A DNA stretch of 64,000 nt from Pectobacterium carotovorum (GTDB lineage: Bacteria > Pseudomonadota > Gammaproteobacteria > Enterobacterales > Enterobacteriaceae): contig NZ_JAXAFK010000001.1 in the NCBI RefSeq assembly GCF_033898505.1, positions 2,604,001 through 2,668,000 on the forward strand, in the 5' to 3' direction. The notes under the pieces were generated by a model. It ran no database searches and had not been told where the DNA came from. It saw only the letters and a list, made by a program, of their open reading frames with translations. How positions within the stretch are numbered: the stretch's first letter is position 1; each line of letters begins with the position of its first letter. Made by a program: the position numbers and the translations under genes. Shown here one piece after another: positions 28,306 to 38,265 of the stretch.

Positions 28306-29667
28306 ATGACGAACCCCCCATTCATTCTGACCATTGCCGGCGGCGGCAGCACCTATACCCCAGGCATCGTAAAGAGTCTGATGGTACGTCTCGCGGATTT
28401 CCCGCTGGCAGAGATTCGTTTATATGACATCGACGGCCCGCGGCAGGACATCATCGCGCCGGTGGTGGAAAAGGTCATTCGCGACCACAGTGACAGCATC
28501 GTTTTTACCGTCACGACCGACCCGGAGATCGCATTTAGCGGCGCTCACTTTGTCTTTGCCCAGATGCGTGTCGGGCAGTACAAGATGCGTGAACAGGACG
28601 AGAAAATCCCGCTACGTCACGGCGTCGTCGGGCAGGAAACCTGCGGCCCCGGCGGACTGGCCTACGGCCTGCGTACCATTCTGCCGATGGCTGAACTGAT
28701 CGATCTGGTTGAGCGCTATGCGCATCAAGAGGCGTGGATCGTCAATTACTCCAACCCCGCCGCCATTGTTGCCGAAGGCGTGCGCCGCTTACGTCCTAAC
28801 GCCCGCGTGCTGAATATTTGCGACATGCCGGTTGCTGCAATGCGTAACATTGCAGCCGTGTTGGGTGTCGATCGTCACGACATCACGGTGGACTATTTCG
28901 GGCTGAACCACTTCGGCTGGTTTACCCGCGTGCTGGTCGATGGCGTCGATCGCATGCCGGAGCTGCGCGAACACATCGCCCGCTATGGCCTGTTGACCGC
29001 CGATGCCGCCGATACCGATCCGCAGCACGCCGATCCGTCGTGGGTGAAAACCTGGCGCAACATCAAACCCGTCATGGATCATTTCCCGGAGTTCGTGCCA
29101 AATCCGTATTTGCAGTACTACCTGATGCCGAATCAGATCGTGGAGCATCAGGATCCTGACTACACGCGTGCCAATGAAGTCATGGACGGGCGTGAGAAGA
29201 AGCTGTTTGCAGCCGCCGCCAGCTACAAGGAAACCGGCGTTCTGTCAGATGCGTTCCACGTTGGCGTGCACGGCTCGTTCATCGTTGATGTCGCCTGCTC
29301 GCTGGCGTTCGATCTGCGTCAGCGTCATCTGGTGATCGTCGAAAATAAAGGCGCTATCGCCAATCTGCCGTACGACGCGATGGTGGAGGTGCCCGCTTAT
29401 ATCACCGCGCAAGGGCCAGAGCCGGTGCGGATGGGGAATGTCCCACAGTTCCACCGTGCCTTGCTGGAACAGCAGTTGGCGTCCGAACAGCTGTTAGTGG
29501 AAGCCACGCTGGAAGGCAGCTACGAGAAGGCCTTGCAGGCGTTTACCTTGAACCGTACCGTGCCGACGATGCAGCACGCCAAAGCCATTCTGGATGAGAT
29601 GATTGAAGCCAATCAGGATTACTGGCCGCAATTAAAACAAGCATATAGAGACGGTATCGCCCAATAA
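28306..29667 (+). CDS. 6-phospho-alpha-glucosidase (GH4)
   Basis: 453 residues of glycoside hydrolase family 4, the NAD+- and Mn2+-dependent hydrolases. The nucleotide-binding loop TIAGGGSTYTPG is at 9-20, NYSNPAA near 147-153, and the metal-binding ICDMP at 171-175. The CDMP form is typical of 6-phospho-alpha-glucosidases rather than beta-type or galactosidase members. It cleaves alpha-glucoside 6-phosphates delivered by the upstream EIICB to glucose-6-phosphate. ATG 28306 follows AGGAG; the earlier frame start lies inside the PTS gene. A 13-bp hairpin follows at 29705-29735. Confidence 0.92.
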   Translation: MTNPPFILTIAGGGSTYTPGIVKSLMVRLADFPLAEIRLYDIDGPRQDIIAPVVEKVIRDHSDSIVFTVTTDPEIAFSGAHFVFAQMRVGQYKMREQDEKIPLRHGVVGQETCGPGGLAYGLRTILPMAELIDLVERYAHQEAWIVNYSNPAAIVAEGVRRLRPNARVLNICDMPVAAMRNIAAVLGVDRHDITVDYFGLNHFGWFTRVLVDGVDRMPELREHIARYGLLTADAADTDPQHADPSWVKTWRNIKPVMDHFPEFVPNPYLQYYLMPNQIVEHQDPDYTRANEVMDGREKKLFAAAASYKETGVLSDAFHVGVHGSFIVDVACSLAFDLRQRHLVIVENKGAIANLPYDAMVEVPAYITAQGPEPVRMGNVPQFHRALLEQQLASEQLLVEATLEGSYEKALQAFTLNRTVPTMQHAKAILDEMIEANQDYWPQLKQAYRDGIAQ

Positions 29668-29704
29668 TCCGCTACTTGTCGGATGAGGGAAAATCGCTGA
29701 CAAT

Positions 29705-29735
29705 GAATCTACCATTGCACATCAATGGTAGATTC
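29705..29735 (+). terminator. Hairpin after the GH4 gene
   Basis: GAATCTACCATTG pairs perfectly with its complement over a 5-base loop. There is no U-tract, so it could be a stabiliser or a weak terminator before sseA. Confidence 0.5.
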
Positions 29736-29770
29736 GGGGCTGAATTCGTCGGCCCCAACGTGGAGGATCT

Positions 29771-30640
29771 ATGTCAGCATCGTCTTCTGATTTGCCCGTT
29801 TCTCATGAGCGGTTTGTTTCCGCAGACTGGCTTGCCAGCCACCTGAATGACAACAGTATCACACTCATTGATGCCCGAATGCTGCCACCGGGCAATACCA
29901 CCCGTGATATTCATGCCGAATACCGCGCCGGCCACCTGCCTGGCGCGGTTTTTTTTGATATTGAAACGCTGTCCGATCACAGCACCGATCTGCCGCACAT
30001 GATGCCAACTCGCGAAGACTTCGCGCGGGCAATGGGCGCACTGGGAATTGATAACCAGCAGCATCTGGTGATTTACGATGAAGGAAATCTCTTCTCCGCG
30101 CCACGCGCATGGTGGATGTTGCACACCTTCGGCGCGACATCCCTTTCAATTCTGAGCGGTGGTCTGGCGGGCTGGACAGCGCAGAATCTGCCATTGGAAC
30201 AGGGCGATGTGACGCCAAAGCCAACCACGTTTCATGCCACGCTGGATCAAAACGCGATTCGCTCACGCGACGACGTGCTCTCCATCAGCCGGGATAAGTC
30301 AGAGCAGATTGTCGATGCCCGCCCCGCTCCGCGCTTTCATGCCGAAGTGGACGAACCGCGTCCCGGCCTGCATCGCGGCCATATTCCCGGCAGCCTGAAC
30401 GTGCCGTGGACCGATCTGGTGCATAACGGTGCGCTGAAATCCAATGCTGAACTCGCCACCATTCTGCATAAGCACGGTGTGGATTTCACCCGCCCCATCG
30501 TCGCCAGCTGTGGTTCAGGCGTAACAGCATCCGTCGTGGTGCTGGCGCTGACGCAGTTAAATGTCCCGAATGTGACGCTGTACGACGGTTCGTGGAGCGA
30601 TTGGGGTAGCCGCGATGATGTTCCGATTGCGCGCGATTAA
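29771..30640 (+). CDS. sseA: 3-mercaptopyruvate sulfurtransferase
   Basis: 289 residues (E. coli 281) with two rhodanese domains. The N-terminal one (about 15-140) is inactive and the C-terminal one (about 165-285) carries the catalytic Cys in SCGSGVTA. It transfers sulfur from 3-mercaptopyruvate to cyanide or thiols. ATG 29771 follows GGAGG. In E. coli sseA adjoins sseB; here an RpiR regulator and an expanded ERIC element separate them, and the alpha-glucoside genes precede it. Confidence 0.95.
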   Translation: MSASSSDLPVSHERFVSADWLASHLNDNSITLIDARMLPPGNTTRDIHAEYRAGHLPGAVFFDIETLSDHSTDLPHMMPTREDFARAMGALGIDNQQHLVIYDEGNLFSAPRAWWMLHTFGATSLSILSGGLAGWTAQNLPLEQGDVTPKPTTFHATLDQNAIRSRDDVLSISRDKSEQIVDARPAPRFHAEVDEPRPGLHRGHIPGSLNVPWTDLVHNGALKSNAELATILHKHGVDFTRPIVASCGSGVTASVVVLALTQLNVPNVTLYDGSWSDWGSRDDVPIARD

Positions 30641-30680
30641 TCCCGTTCGGTATTTTATTGCCGTCAATCAGGGGTAGCAG

Positions 30681-31469
30681 GTGGATAATCGGCTGGCATC
30701 CTTAATGCAGCACGGCCAAGTGCTGACGCGCGCGGAATACCGCGTGCTGGCTTTTATCGCCGAACATTCGTCGCTGATAGGCAAAATCACGGTACGTGAA
30801 CTGGCGCAGAAAACCTATGTCTCCACCGCAACCATCATGCGGCTGTGCCAGAAAATCGGCTTTAGCGGCTACAGTGAATTCATTTATCACTGTAAAACGC
30901 TGCTCACGGATCATCCGCGTCTGGCTCCCTCGCCTGCCGTCACGCCCGATGACGCTTCACTTCCCGATGCCTTCCAGCATTTTGTCGACAATTACCAACG
31001 CACATTTGCCTACATTAGCCATCAGGATAGAGCGACTTTCAGCGCTATCCTGCGACAGGAAAGCCACTTTTTCCTCTATGGCGCAGGGTTTTCTCACCTG
31101 TTTGCCGAGTATTTGGCGAAGAAACTGCAGGTGTTAGGGAAAGATGCGTTCTCTTCCGGGCTGGGAGACAGCCGAGGCATTTTTCTTAATAACGCACCGA
31201 AATATCAGGTGTTTATCGCCATCTCCCGCAGTGGAGAGACCGAACAAGTGTTAGATAAGGCGCGTATCGCCAAAAACATTGGCATGAAAGTGATCGCGTT
31301 TACCCGAGCGTCGTTGAATTCATTAGGCGAGTTGGCCGATTTACACTTCCGGCTCTACGATGATGCGGTTCACTATGCGGCGGAGGCCGGGGAGATTAGC
31401 TCATTTGAATCGAATCTGGTGATGCTGATCGATTTACTGTTGTTGCAGGCAACAGCGGAAAAATCGTAA
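30681..31469 (+). CDS. RpiR/MurR-family transcriptional regulator
   Basis: 262 residues from a GTG start at 30681. The N-terminal HTH_6 domain (about 1-77) contains TVRELAQKTYVSTATIMRLCQKIGFSGYSEF split over two helices. The SIS sugar-isomerase-like domain (about 115-245) shows FFLYGAGFSHLFAEYL and ISRSGETEQVLDKA, which bind phosphosugars. GlvR-type members control alpha-glucoside PTS genes, so the pair at 26712-29667 is the likely target although sseA lies between. Effector inferred: a phosphorylated alpha-glucoside. Confidence 0.88.
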   Translation: MDNRLASLMQHGQVLTRAEYRVLAFIAEHSSLIGKITVRELAQKTYVSTATIMRLCQKIGFSGYSEFIYHCKTLLTDHPRLAPSPAVTPDDASLPDAFQHFVDNYQRTFAYISHQDRATFSAILRQESHFFLYGAGFSHLFAEYLAKKLQVLGKDAFSSGLGDSRGIFLNNAPKYQVFIAISRSGETEQVLDKARIAKNIGMKVIAFTRASLNSLGELADLHFRLYDDAVHYAAEAGEISSFESNLVMLIDLLLLQATAEKS

Positions 31470-31504
31470 TCCACTGTCGCCTCTATCAAATTTATATACC
31501 CTAT

Positions 31505-31840
31505 ATACCCTAAATAATTCGAGTTGCGTGACAAAACGTTATCGTTTTGAACAACGCTCTGCGTTGACCCTTTAGGGCAAGGCCCATTTATGGCCTTGTA
31601 ACGCGGCAACCGCATGACAAATCGGTTTTAATCGATTTGAACAGCGCTAGCGCTGACCCGAAGGGTGAGCCTCTATGAGGCTCATTAATCCCCAGGAGCT
31701 TACACAGGTAAGTGACTGGGGTGAGTAAGGACAAATCGGCCTAGCCGATTTGAACGCCGCTTGCGGCGGCCCTTCAGGGCGAGGCTAAGGATGAGCCGAG
31801 TATTGCCAACGCACAAGCAGCTTGAAGTATGACGGGTATC
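31505..31840 (+). repeat. ERIC element expanded by three hairpin-cassette insertions
   Basis: Left end (TATACCCTAAATAATTCGAG), core (AATCCCCAGGAGCTTAC with AAGTGACTGGGGTGAG) and right end (GCTTGAAGTATGACGGGTAT) match the 127-bp enterobacterial ERIC sequence. The element is 336 bp because of three extra blocks of about 70 bp: about 31529-31601, 31614-31686 and 31731-31801. Each block has the same four-hairpin layout starting with GACAAA. Insertions of about 70 bp in ERICs are known; three in one element is unusual. Confidence 0.88.
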
Positions 31841-32633
31841 AGGCGTTGCCTGTGGCCTTAAACTCCCTCAGGAAACTCCCCCACTTGCGTTCGTAGAACG
31901 GCGTGGTGTGTTTAATCATGTAGTGGCTGATCCCCGGTTCGCCTTCCTTCACCAGACACAGATCGACAGGGCGCTCGTCCGGCAAGGTATCACTGGCGAC
32001 GCTGCCCGCTTCACGGATGATGGCTTCCTCGTCCTGATCGACATCAATCCCAATCAGCAGATGCGGCTGCTCTTCGCCCGGCTCCTGAATCTGCGCCAGA
32101 AACGCCCGTTTTACATGACGATGTTTGGTAAACAGCTGCGTCAGGGAATCAATCATCTGTGCCGGCATCTCGGCAGGCTGGCTCAGCATGACCTGCATCT
32201 CTTCTTCAACGATACGCTGCTGAACAAAACCGTTACCTTCGCCAGACAGAATATGTTCAATTTCCTGCGGCAAAAACTCTTTGCCATACGGCAGTTTAGG
32301 ATTGAGGAACAGCGTGACGCCCTGTGTCATTTCAAACAGCGAACGCGTCGGTAGAGCCAGAAAAGACGCTTCTTCCGTAATCACGCTCTGCAATGCTTCC
32401 AGAGAAGAGAAGAAAGGAATAGCAGACGAGCCATCGTCTTTTTCCCAGTGTTGGATGTTCACATTACTGCCCGCGTGCAGCACCACCTCACCGGATTCAT
32501 CTCCGTCATCGGTCGTGCCCAGCACAAACACCGTGGCTTCCATCAGTTCACTGAAAAATTCAGGACGATGCGCGGGTTCCGTTGCAGCCAGAATCAGCAC
32601 TTCTTCCAGTTTATTACGTGGCGAAAACTCCAT
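31839..32633 (-). CDS. sseB: SseB family protein (enhanced serine sensitivity)
   Basis: 264 residues (E. coli 258). The N-terminal SseB domain contains NKLEEVLILAATEPAHRP, and the C-terminal domain ends in YERKWGSFLREFKATG. Overexpression of SseB in E. coli causes serine sensitivity; its molecular role is unknown. AGGAAA precedes ATG 32633. The expanded ERIC ends at the last base of this gene, so the element abuts the stop codon. A palindromic element lies just upstream. Confidence 0.92.
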   Translation of the reverse strand: MEFSPRNKLEEVLILAATEPAHRPEFFSELMEATVFVLGTTDDGDESGEVVLHAGSNVNIQHWEKDDGSSAIPFFSSLEALQSVITEEASFLALPTRSLFEMTQGVTLFLNPKLPYGKEFLPQEIEHILSGEGNGFVQQRIVEEEMQVMLSQPAEMPAQMIDSLTQLFTKHRHVKRAFLAQIQEPGEEQPHLLIGIDVDQDEEAIIREAGSVASDTLPDERPVDLCLVKEGEPGISHYMIKHTTPFYERKWGSFLREFKATGNA

Positions 32634-32677
32634 ACTTTCCTCAACATGATTACGTTAAAAACCGACGCGTGAGGCTC

Positions 32678-32791
32678 TAATGCCGATCGGTTAAGGATCG
32701 AGATACCGGGGGCTACCACGATGCGAGGCATCCCTGCGGGAGCCTCATCACCGTGTTTCCCCCTAAACTCATGCTTAAGTGACTAGCATTA
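32678..32791. repeat. 114-bp palindromic repeat element, copy 2 (MITE-like)
   Basis: Same length and about 89 percent identity with 6557-6670. The ends TAATGC and GCATTA extend into an inverted repeat of about 22 bp. GAGGC occurs close outside both ends. It lies between sseB and pepB, where E. coli has only a short spacer. Confidence 0.75.
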
Positions 32792-32852
32792 CGCATGAGG
32801 CGCGGCGTTATGTCTCAACACATTCTGTAAATGGCAGATAAGCCTGAACCGA

Positions 32853-34163
32853 CTATTTGGCGTTGCTCAGCAACAGGTTAGCCAGTGTGCGTACGCCGAG
32901 CCCCGTTGCGCCTGTCGCCCACTGCTCCACCGCGCCTTTACGGTACGTCGCGGAACAGTCGATGTGCAGCCAGCCCTGCTGGTAATTTTTCACAAAGTGC
33001 GACAGGAAAGCCGCCGCCGTGCTGGCACCGGCAGTGTGCGCGCCGCTGGCGATATTGTTCAGATCGGCAAAGCTGGACGGCAGGTGGCTGCGGTGGAATT
33101 CTTCCAGCGGCAGACGCCAGAACGGCTCGTTTTCTTCTTTCGCACTTTCCTGCAGTGTCGCCACCAGCTCGTCATCAAAGCTGAACAGCGCATGATAGTC
33201 GTTGCCCAGCGCCGTTTTCGCCGCGCCCGTCAGCGTTGCACAGTCGATAATCCACTGCGGGTTCTGCTCGGAGGCATCGATCAGGCCATCCGCCAGCACC
33301 AGACGCCCTTCTGCATCGGTGTTCATGACCTCAACCGTCTTGCCGTTACGGTAGCGAATAATATCGCCCAGTCGGAATGCATTGCCGCTCACCATGTTGT
33401 CCGCACAGCACAGGTACAGTTTCACGCGTTGTTGCAAACCACGCGCCGCCGCCAGCGCCAGTGCGCCCGTCAGGGTAGCCGCACCGCCCATGTCCGATTT
33501 CATGGAATCCATAGAGCTGCTCGGTTTCAGACTGTAGCCGCCGGTATCAAACGTAATACCTTTACCTACCAGACAGGCGAACACTGGCGCATCCGCGTTA
33601 CCCGTTGGGTTATAGTCCAGCGCCAGTAGCACCGGCTGACGTTCAGAACCGCGGCCGACCGTGTGCAGACCGGCATAATTTTGCTCACGCAGATCTTCAC
33701 CTTTGGTGATACGGTAGCTGACGGCGTCACAGGCGACGTCACACAGCAAATCGACTGCGCGGGTTGCCAGTTGCTCTGGCCCCAAATCTTCAGCAGGCAG
33801 GTTAATGGTGTCACGCACCCAGTCGACAATCTTCAGGCGATCGTTCAGCTCTTTCTTGTCGGCGTCGTTCAGTTCCGCCCACTCAACCGTTCTTTGCCCT
33901 TTCGGCCCGCGATATCCCTGCCAGAATGCCCAGCTGTTTGCCAGATCCCAGCCTTCACCCGCCAGCTTAACGTGTTTGATCCCCTGCCCATCGATTTTGC
34001 GGGCGGCACGCTGGATTGTTGCCAGTGCAGCTTTGCCATTCAGTGATGTCGTTCCAACATGAATGATAAAACCCTGCTCATTCACACTCAGCGTCGCTTT
34101 TTCTCCCCAGCGCGCGTCAGCAGGTTGAGTGGAGAGTGAAATCAGCATGGTATTGTTCGTCAT
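32853..34163 (-). CDS. pepB: Peptidase B (M17 aminopeptidase)
   Basis: 436 residues (E. coli 427). Leucine aminopeptidase family with two metals. Metal and catalytic motifs are visible as [26 protein letters not shown] and the signature [14 protein letters not shown]. It removes N-terminal residues from peptides such as Cys-Gly. ATG 34163 follows GGAGAAG and fits the family start; a longer frame reaches 34202. Downstream of iscX, as in E. coli. Confidence 0.95.
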   Translation of the reverse strand: MTNNTMLISLSTQPADARWGEKATLSVNEQGFIIHVGTTSLNGKAALATIQRAARKIDGQGIKHVKLAGEGWDLANSWAFWQGYRGPKGQRTVEWAELNDADKKELNDRLKIVDWVRDTINLPAEDLGPEQLATRAVDLLCDVACDAVSYRITKGEDLREQNYAGLHTVGRGSERQPVLLALDYNPTGNADAPVFACLVGKGITFDTGGYSLKPSSSMDSMKSDMGGAATLTGALALAAARGLQQRVKLYLCCADNMVSGNAFRLGDIIRYRNGKTVEVMNTDAEGRLVLADGLIDASEQNPQWIIDCATLTGAAKTALGNDYHALFSFDDELVATLQESAKEENEPFWRLPLEEFHRSHLPSSFADLNNIASGAHTAGASTAAAFLSHFVKNYQQGWLHIDCSATYRKGAVEQWATGATGLGVRTLANLLLSNAK

Positions 34164-34342
34164 AGTGCTTCTCCGATAATGGATATTCCTGCCACTTTTC
34201 ATGTTTGCAGGTGATGTTCATAGTTGCAGACGTTCTGCTTATCAATACGTTTTTATAAACGCTCTCGCTTATAAATACTCGGTTTGCAGATAAATAAACG
34301 GTGCATCATGACATGCAAATGTTACGAATTTTGGCATGAAAT

Positions 34343-34372
34343 AAAACGGGCCACCCAAGGCAGCCCCGCCAT
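34343..34372 (-). terminator. Probable terminator of the isc operon
   Basis: Just after iscX an imperfect GC-rich stem (GGGGCTGCC facing GGGTGGCCC) is followed on the minus strand by CGTTTTATTT. The stem has mismatches, so this is a moderate call. Confidence 0.45.
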
Positions 34373-34376
34373 GTTT

Positions 34377-34577
34377 CTACTCTGCTTCATCTAACCAGAC
34401 CAACAGGATCGCTTCCAGAATTTTTTCGTTGGAAGCGTCCGGCCGATCGTCAAATTCATCCAGTTCGCAGATCCACTGATGCATATCCGTGAAACGGACG
34501 GTTTTCGGATCGAGATCGGGAAACTGATCGTAAAGCGCTTCGCCGATAGCCCGGCTGTCTGTCCATTTTAATCCCAT
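34377..34577 (-). CDS. iscX: Fe-S assembly protein IscX
   Basis: 66 residues, the E. coli length. A small acidic winged-helix protein, with [18 protein letters not shown] and the C-terminal [13 protein letters not shown]. It binds IscS and iron and modulates cluster assembly. It lies 21 bases after fdx and is the last gene of the operon. Confidence 0.95.
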   Translation of the reverse strand: MGLKWTDSRAIGEALYDQFPDLDPKTVRFTDMHQWICELDEFDDRPDASNEKILEAILLVWLDEAE

Positions 34578-34598
34578 CGCGGTTTCTCCTTATTCAGA

Positions 34599-34934
34599 TC
34601 AATGCTCGCGCGCGTGGTTGATCGTATAGCGCGGGATCTCGACGACCAGATCGTCCCCGGCGATACGCGCCTGACAGCCCAGACGACTTTCCGGTTCCAG
34701 TCCCCAGGCCTTATCCAGCATATCGTCTTCTTCTTCCGTGCTTTCCGCCAGCGAGTCAAACCCCTCACGCACGATGCAGTGGCAGGTGGTGCAGGCGCAG
34801 GATTTTTCGCAGGCATGCTCAACGTCAATACCGTTACGCAGGGCGACTTCCAGAATGCTTTCACCGCGTTCCGCTTCCAAAACCGCACCTTCAGGACACA
34901 GATCCTGATGCGGTAAAAAAACTATCTTAGGCAT
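34599..34934 (-). CDS. fdx: [2Fe-2S] ferredoxin of the Isc system
   Basis: 111 residues from MPKIVFLPHQDLCPEG, identical in length to E. coli. Cluster cysteines are seen in CEKSCACTTC, with the fourth in SRLGCQAR. It supplies electrons for cluster assembly. ATG 34934 lies one base after the hscA stop; the longer frame to 35045 lies inside hscA and is rejected. Confidence 0.96.
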   Translation of the reverse strand: MPKIVFLPHQDLCPEGAVLEAERGESILEVALRNGIDVEHACEKSCACTTCHCIVREGFDSLAESTEEEDDMLDKAWGLEPESRLGCQARIAGDDLVVEIPRYTINHAREH

Positions 34935-34935
34935 G

Positions 34936-36786
34936 TTACACCTCATCCACAGAATGGCCTGCCAGCGCGCGACGGATAGAGGCATCCATACGACGGGCAG
35001 CGAATTCCTGGGTTTGTTGATCGACTGTTTTAATCGCGGCTTCAATCGCCACGGGATCGCTTCCCTGCATCATCGTATGCAGGTGTTCGGATGCCGCGAC
35101 AATGATACCTTTTTCGTCATTACTCAATAACTCTGCATCAGCCACCAGCGCGCTTTGCAAGCTTTCCAGCACACGTGCCGCTTCCACTTTTTGCTCTGCC
35201 AGACGACGCGCGCCGACATCTTCCTTCGCATTCAGCATCGAGTCGGTGATCATGGTGGCAATTTCTGTATCGCTCAGGCCGTATGACGGCTTCACCTGAA
35301 TGGATGCCTCAACGCCCGTCGATTTCTCCATCGCCGTCACGCTCAGCAGGCCATCCGCGTCAACCTGAAAGGTCACACGAATGTGAGCTCCACCAGCAGG
35401 CAACGGCGGTAAGCCACGCAGCGAGAAGCGAGCCAGCGAACGGCAATCCGCCACCATTTCGCGCTCGCCCTGCAAAACGTGGATCATCATGCCGCTTTGG
35501 CCGTCTTTGAAGGTGGTAAATTCCTGTGCGCGGGCAACCGGGATCGTGGTATTGCGCGGAATGATTTTTTCCACCAGTCCGCCCATCGTCTCCAGCCCCA
35601 GCGACAGAGGAATCACGTCCAGCAGCAGCATGTCACTATCTGGCTTGTTACCCACCAGAATATCCGCCTGGATCGCCGCGCCGATGGCCACGACTTTATC
35701 TGGATCGATCGACGTCAGCGGTGTACGGCCAAAAAACGTCCCTACCTGCTCACGCACCAGCGGAACGCGTGTCGATCCGCCCACCATCACGATTTCCAGC
35801 ACCTCTTCCGGCGTCAGCCCCGCGTCTTTCAGCGTACGACGACAGGACAGCAGCGTGCGTTTCACCAGTTGAGCGATCAGCGAATCAAACTGCTCGCGGG
35901 TGATATCACCTTGCCAGCCTGCCACATCTACACGGGCTGACTCGGCGCTGCTAAGTGCAATCTTGGCTTTCACCGCCGCATCGCGAAAGGCATGATCCAA
36001 CTGGCGATCGTCATGATTGTGAATGCCTGCCTGCTCACGCAACCACTCCGCCAGCAGATGATCGAAATCATCACCGCCCAGTGCAGAATCGCCGCCCGTT
36101 GCCAGCACCTCAAAGACGCCGCGGCTCAGGCGCAGAATGGAAATATCAAAGGTGCCGCCGCCCAGATCGTAAATAGCGATCACGCCCTCTTTACCGGAAT
36201 CCAGCCCGTAGGCAATCGCGGCGGCGGTCGGTTCATTCAGCAGGCGCAAGACGTGCAGCCCGGCAAGACGCGCTGCGTCTTTGGTGCCCTGACGCTGTGC
36301 GTCATCGAAATAAGCGGGAACGGTAATCACCACGCCATCCGGCACGCCGCCTAACGCCGCTTCCGCACGCGCAGCCAGCGCGGACAAAATATCCGCCGAC
36401 ACCTGTACAGGATTGAGGTTGCCAGCCGAGGTATGAATCAACGGCAGGCCGTTACCGCTGGCATGAAAGTGATACGGTAAATGCGGGTAGCGTTGCTGAA
36501 TATCATCCAGAGAGCGCCCCATCAGGCGTTTGACTGAGCTGACGGTATTTTCCAGATCGTGGGCAGCATTGTCGCGTGCATCCCAGCCGACGCTGTGACC
36601 ATCGTGACAATAGTGGACAACCGAGGGCAGCAGGTCGCGCCCGTCGCTATCTGCTAGTGTCTGAGCTTCACCGCTGCGTACGGTGGCAACAAGAGAATGG
36701 GTGGTGCCTAAATCAATACCGACAGCCAGACGACGCTGATGCGGTGCGGCGCTAAGGCCAGGCTCACTAATTTGTAATAAGGCCAT
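34936..36786 (-). CDS. hscA: Hsp70-type chaperone HscA
   Basis: 616 residues, as in E. coli. The ATPase domain (about 1-390) has the [12 protein letters not shown] phosphate loop and [14 protein letters not shown]. The peptide-binding domain binds the LPPVK motif of IscU, which is present in the iscU product here. It works with HscB to release clusters from IscU. Confidence 0.97.
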   Translation of the reverse strand: MALLQISEPGLSAAPHQRRLAVGIDLGTTHSLVATVRSGEAQTLADSDGRDLLPSVVHYCHDGHSVGWDARDNAAHDLENTVSSVKRLMGRSLDDIQQRYPHLPYHFHASGNGLPLIHTSAGNLNPVQVSADILSALAARAEAALGGVPDGVVITVPAYFDDAQRQGTKDAARLAGLHVLRLLNEPTAAAIAYGLDSGKEGVIAIYDLGGGTFDISILRLSRGVFEVLATGGDSALGGDDFDHLLAEWLREQAGIHNHDDRQLDHAFRDAAVKAKIALSSAESARVDVAGWQGDITREQFDSLIAQLVKRTLLSCRRTLKDAGLTPEEVLEIVMVGGSTRVPLVREQVGTFFGRTPLTSIDPDKVVAIGAAIQADILVGNKPDSDMLLLDVIPLSLGLETMGGLVEKIIPRNTTIPVARAQEFTTFKDGQSGMMIHVLQGEREMVADCRSLARFSLRGLPPLPAGGAHIRVTFQVDADGLLSVTAMEKSTGVEASIQVKPSYGLSDTEIATMITDSMLNAKEDVGARRLAEQKVEAARVLESLQSALVADAELLSNDEKGIIVAASEHLHTMMQGSDPVAIEAAIKTVDQQTQEFAARRMDASIRRALAGHSVDEV

Positions 36787-36861
36787 ATTGAGCTTCCATC
36801 AATTGGCTGGCGAAAAACCCGGAATGGCAATCACCATCGGGTTACCCGCCGGATTAACCAG

Positions 36862-37380
36862 TTATCTGTCCAGCAATTGTTCTTCGAGTTCTTCAACCTG
36901 TTGCTGGAGCTTGTCTAAAAAGCGTAGCTTGCGCACGGTATCTGCGGCGTCTGTCCACGTCTCATTATCGAGTTCATCACGCATATGCGAACGGCGCTTA
37001 ACGATCGTTTCCTGCAATCGCTCAGCGAAGGCCGTCAGAGCCTCATCCGCATCCGATCGCTGCGAGATCGCATCCAATTCTTCGCGCAGTTCCAGCTGTT
37101 CCATCAGGAACGCCGTGTCCTTCATCGTATGCTGTTCGTTGTTCACATCAAACCCGTGCAACGACAGCATATACTCCGCGCGTTTCAGCGGATGCTTGAG
37201 CGCCTGATAGGCATTGTTGATCGTCGCCGCCTGCTGCACCGCCAGCATGCGCTCGCGCTCGGGGCTGGCAGCATAACGGTCAGGATGGAACTGACGTTGC
37301 AACGCCTGAAAACGGGATGCAAGCAGGCCGCCATCTACATCATAGCGAATCGGCAGCCCGAATAACGTAAAGTAATCCAT
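36862..37380 (-). CDS. hscB: J-domain co-chaperone HscB
   Basis: 172 residues. The J-domain begins [10 protein letters not shown] and has the HPD motif in FHPDRYA near 30. The C-terminal three-helix bundle ([13 protein letters not shown] and so on) binds IscU. ATG 37380 matches the family start; the frame continues upstream to 37419 without conservation. It stimulates HscA ATPase. Confidence 0.95.
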   Translation of the reverse strand: MDYFTLFGLPIRYDVDGGLLASRFQALQRQFHPDRYAASPERERMLAVQQAATINNAYQALKHPLKRAEYMLSLHGFDVNNEQHTMKDTAFLMEQLELREELDAISQRSDADEALTAFAERLQETIVKRRSHMRDELDNETWTDAADTVRKLRFLDKLQQQVEELEEQLLDR

Positions 37381-37450
37381 AGTGGTACTCAGGGAGTGCT
37401 GGGTAGCAGCGCCGATCATTCACTGACAGCACGCGACTACCCGAGAGGGG

Positions 37451-37774
37451 TCAGACGTTGAAACTTTCGCCGCAACCGCATTCGCCGGAAATGTTAGGAT
37501 TATTGAACTTAAAGCCTTCGTTCAGCCCTTCTTTGACGAAATCCAACTCGGTTCCATCAAGATAGACCAGGCTTTTGCCGTCCACGATGACTTTGACGCC
37601 TTTGTCTTCAAAGACCGTATCGCCGTCGTTCAAATCATCAACAAATTCCAGCACATACGCCATACCAGAACAGCCGGATGTCCGTACGCCAAGACGCAGC
37701 CCAAGGCCTTTGCCCCGGTTTGCGATGAAAGCGTTCACGCGTTGTGCCGCACTTTCGCTCAGAGAAATCGACAT
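37451..37774 (-). CDS. iscA: A-type Fe-S carrier IscA
   Basis: 107 residues, as in E. coli. The three conserved Cys lie in TSGCSGMAY and the C-terminal GECGCGESF. It carries and delivers clusters or iron to apoproteins. ATG 37774 gives MSISLSES, the family start. A small hairpin (GGCACCG/CGGTGCC, 37812-37831) lies between iscU and iscA. Confidence 0.96.
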   Translation of the reverse strand: MSISLSESAAQRVNAFIANRGKGLGLRLGVRTSGCSGMAYVLEFVDDLNDGDTVFEDKGVKVIVDGKSLVYLDGTELDFVKEGLNEGFKFNNPNISGECGCGESFNV

Positions 37775-37854
37775 ACTGTTACCTCGATCGTTCGCCACCT
37801 CGACGGAATCAGGCACCGCAAGAAACGGTGCCCCGCCGAGTTCAGCCGCAGAGA

Positions 37855-38241
37855 TTACTGCGCGTCGCGTTTACTTTTGTAATCCGCAATCGCTGCCTTG
37901 ATAGCGTCTTCCGCCAGAATGGAGCAGTGAATCTTCACCGGCGGTAGCTCAAGTTCTTCGGCAATCTGCGTGTTCTTAATCGCTTCTGCTTCATTCAGCG
38001 ATTTGCCTTTTACCCACTCTGTGACCAGCGAGCTGGAGGCAATGGCAGAACCACAACCGTACGTCTTGAAGCGGGCATCTTCGATGATACCCTCATTGTT
38101 GACTTTTATCTGCAACTTCATCACATCGCCGCACGCTGGCGCGCCGACCATGCCGCTGCCGATAGAAGGATCGGCGTTGTCAAATGAACCCACGTTGCGT
38201 GGATTTTCATAGTGATCAATTACTTTTTCGCTGTAAGCCAT
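37855..38241 (-). CDS. iscU: Fe-S scaffold protein IscU
   Basis: 128 residues. Scaffold cysteines lie in [17 protein letters not shown] and IHCSILAED. The LPPVK motif ([10 protein letters not shown], near 99-103) is recognised by HscA. The protein begins [20 protein letters not shown]. It lies 24 bases after iscS. Confidence 0.98.
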   Translation of the reverse strand: MAYSEKVIDHYENPRNVGSFDNADPSIGSGMVGAPACGDVMKLQIKVNNEGIIEDARFKTYGCGSAIASSSLVTEWVKGKSLNEAEAIKNTQIAEELELPPVKIHCSILAEDAIKAAIADYKSKRDAQ

Positions 38242-38265
38242 GATAGTCGTCCCCGATCTGGTGAA

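Noticed and set aside
27675..28352. 225-codon frame antisense to the PTS and GH4 genes
   Set aside because: It crosses two convincing sense genes and resembles no known protein.
31505..31840. Possible CRISPR array because of repeated GACAAA hairpin blocks
   Set aside because: The repeats are not regular direct repeats with unique spacers, and the ends and core are those of ERIC; no cas gene is present.
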